In this document: positions 63,311 to 64,000 of the stretch, in pieces
Position numbering within the stretch: position 1 is the first letter of the stretch
Layout: each line of letters opens with the position of its first letter
From: Capronia americana
Lineage: Eukaryota; Ascomycota; Eurotiomycetes; Chaetothyriales; Herpotrichiellaceae
NCBI GenBank assembly: GCA_016110215.1
Contig: JADWQD010000015.1
Coordinates: 682,001 to 746,000, forward strand
Length of the DNA: 64,000 bases
Direction of reading: 5' to 3'
The notes under the pieces: generated by a model
What the model was told of the DNA's origin: nothing
The model's database searches: none
Seen by the model: the letters and a program-made list of their open reading frames with translations, nothing else
Made by a program: the position numbers and the translations under genes

Positions 63311-64000
63311 CCGCCTCACCACCTACCTACTCACTCAGTCATTTACTCAGTCACTCATCCATCCGTCTAACCACCTACAGTACCTGCTGACTTAGTTATT
63401 TACTCACCCACTGACTCAATCGCACTTAATCCAACCTGTACGACTTACCTATTTACTTAGTTCTTCTCTCGAGAATCGAAAATTGAGTCCATCCACCCAC
63501 TCGACTTTACTGTCCCACCAGTGTCATGTGTCTATGTGTACTTGGTTTACATCTAAACAGTCTAACATACAGGATATAGTATAGAGAACATAGAGCATGC
63601 TACAGTACATGGTGTGATGGTACATACCACTTCCCTCCTCTTCTTCGCCTTTTCCCTCTCCTTTCCCCTCCTTCCTTGCTTTCTTCTCCACTCTCCTTCC
63701 TTCCTCATCCCTCTCCTTTCTTCTCGTCTCCCCCAAATCATACTCTGTAGAAACAATAGAAACAGTATTCGGCCGTGAGATCTAAATGTCTATCTACTAT
63801 GGACCTGCTTGACAGGGTTTCTCGATCCTCGGGACGTGGCATGTCTCGTTGACTTTTCCTGACGGGTCCGTGCTCGTTCGCCTGATGCTTTTTTGTTGTC
63901 TTTGCGCTCGCTCCGATATGCTGATGCTGCGTTGCTCTTTTGTGTCTTTTCCTGGCCGGTCTATGTAGGTATGCATGCTCCCCCCGATGCCTCGCTGCTT

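Larger units (their letters stand above)
62355..64000. other. low-complexity intergenic DNA to window end
   Basis: No gene supported. The region includes a GTACTCC heptamer triplet, a CTCA microsatellite surrounded by degenerate ACTCACTCAG-like sequence (about 63290-63425) and a TTCC/CTCC polypyrimidine tract (about 63630-63735). Frames over these tracts are artefacts. A gene could begin beyond the right edge. Confidence 0.5.

Noticed and set aside
1..64000. CRISPR arrays, insertion sequences, prophage or intact transposons
   Set aside because: No direct-repeat/spacer array, transposase, integrase or reverse transcriptase was recognised; the eukaryotic gene structure also argues against CRISPR.

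Overview
The window is a piece of filamentous ascomycete (Pezizomycotina) nuclear DNA. The evidence is eukaryotic gene structure with short introns (mostly 47-92 bp, GT...AG, CTAAC or CTGAC branch sites close to the acceptor), intergenic spaces of 0.3-3 kb, Zn2Cys6 regulators, a P450, a fungal RNAi polymerase, a calcineurin A subunit with a typical fungal sequence, and disordered Pro/Ser-rich proteins. Gene content and composition would suit Eurotiomycetes (possibly a black-yeast relative), but the sequence alone does not fix the genus.

Layout. 1-3 kb: two small tandem genes of unknown function with the same exon design. 3-14 kb: a metabolic block with a P450, a D-carbamoylase-type amidohydrolase divergent from it, a hydantoin/Asp-Glu racemase with a long disordered N-terminus, a catalase-like heme protein and a zinc alcohol dehydrogenase. 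14.9-20.5 kb: a WD40-inositol polyphosphate 5-phosphatase and a WW-domain protein. 21.4-25.8 kb: a Zn2Cys6 regulator facing a 2,2-dialkylglycine decarboxylase-type PLP enzyme. 25.8-31 kb: a gene-free stretch with microsatellites, a beta-lactamase-fold serine hydrolase, and EMC7. 31-38 kb: a gene-poor, decayed interval with two ankyrin-repeat pseudogene remnants around a fungal transcription-factor-like gene. 37.9-39.3 kb: a DUF1749 alpha/beta hydrolase. 40.9-44.8 kb: a compact housekeeping block (COG2, mitochondrial ribosomal protein L1, cytosolic glutamyl-tRNA synthetase). 45.6-55.2 kb: a four-TM protein with a long tail, an RNA-dependent RNA polymerase and calcineurin A, all on the minus strand. 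55.9-62.4 kb: two small unknown genes, a sorbose/arabinitol-type SDR, and a 1016-residue single-pass membrane protein. 62.4-64 kb: low-complexity intergenic DNA.

Two parts look most like unrecognised biology. The first is the carbamoylase plus racemase pair, two of the three activities of the bacterial hydantoin pathway, next to a divergent P450. The second is the dialkylglycine-decarboxylase-like gene with its own divergent Zn2Cys6 regulator, which could be a fungal route for using alpha-aminoisobutyrate, the hallmark residue of peptaibols. Both functions are inferred from residue patterns and arrangement, not shown. Several gene models were rebuilt here by hand: catalase-like, WW protein, transcription-factor-like, DUF1749, COG2, L1, the four-TM protein, calcineurin, SDR and three small genes. 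All keep the reading frame across every junction.
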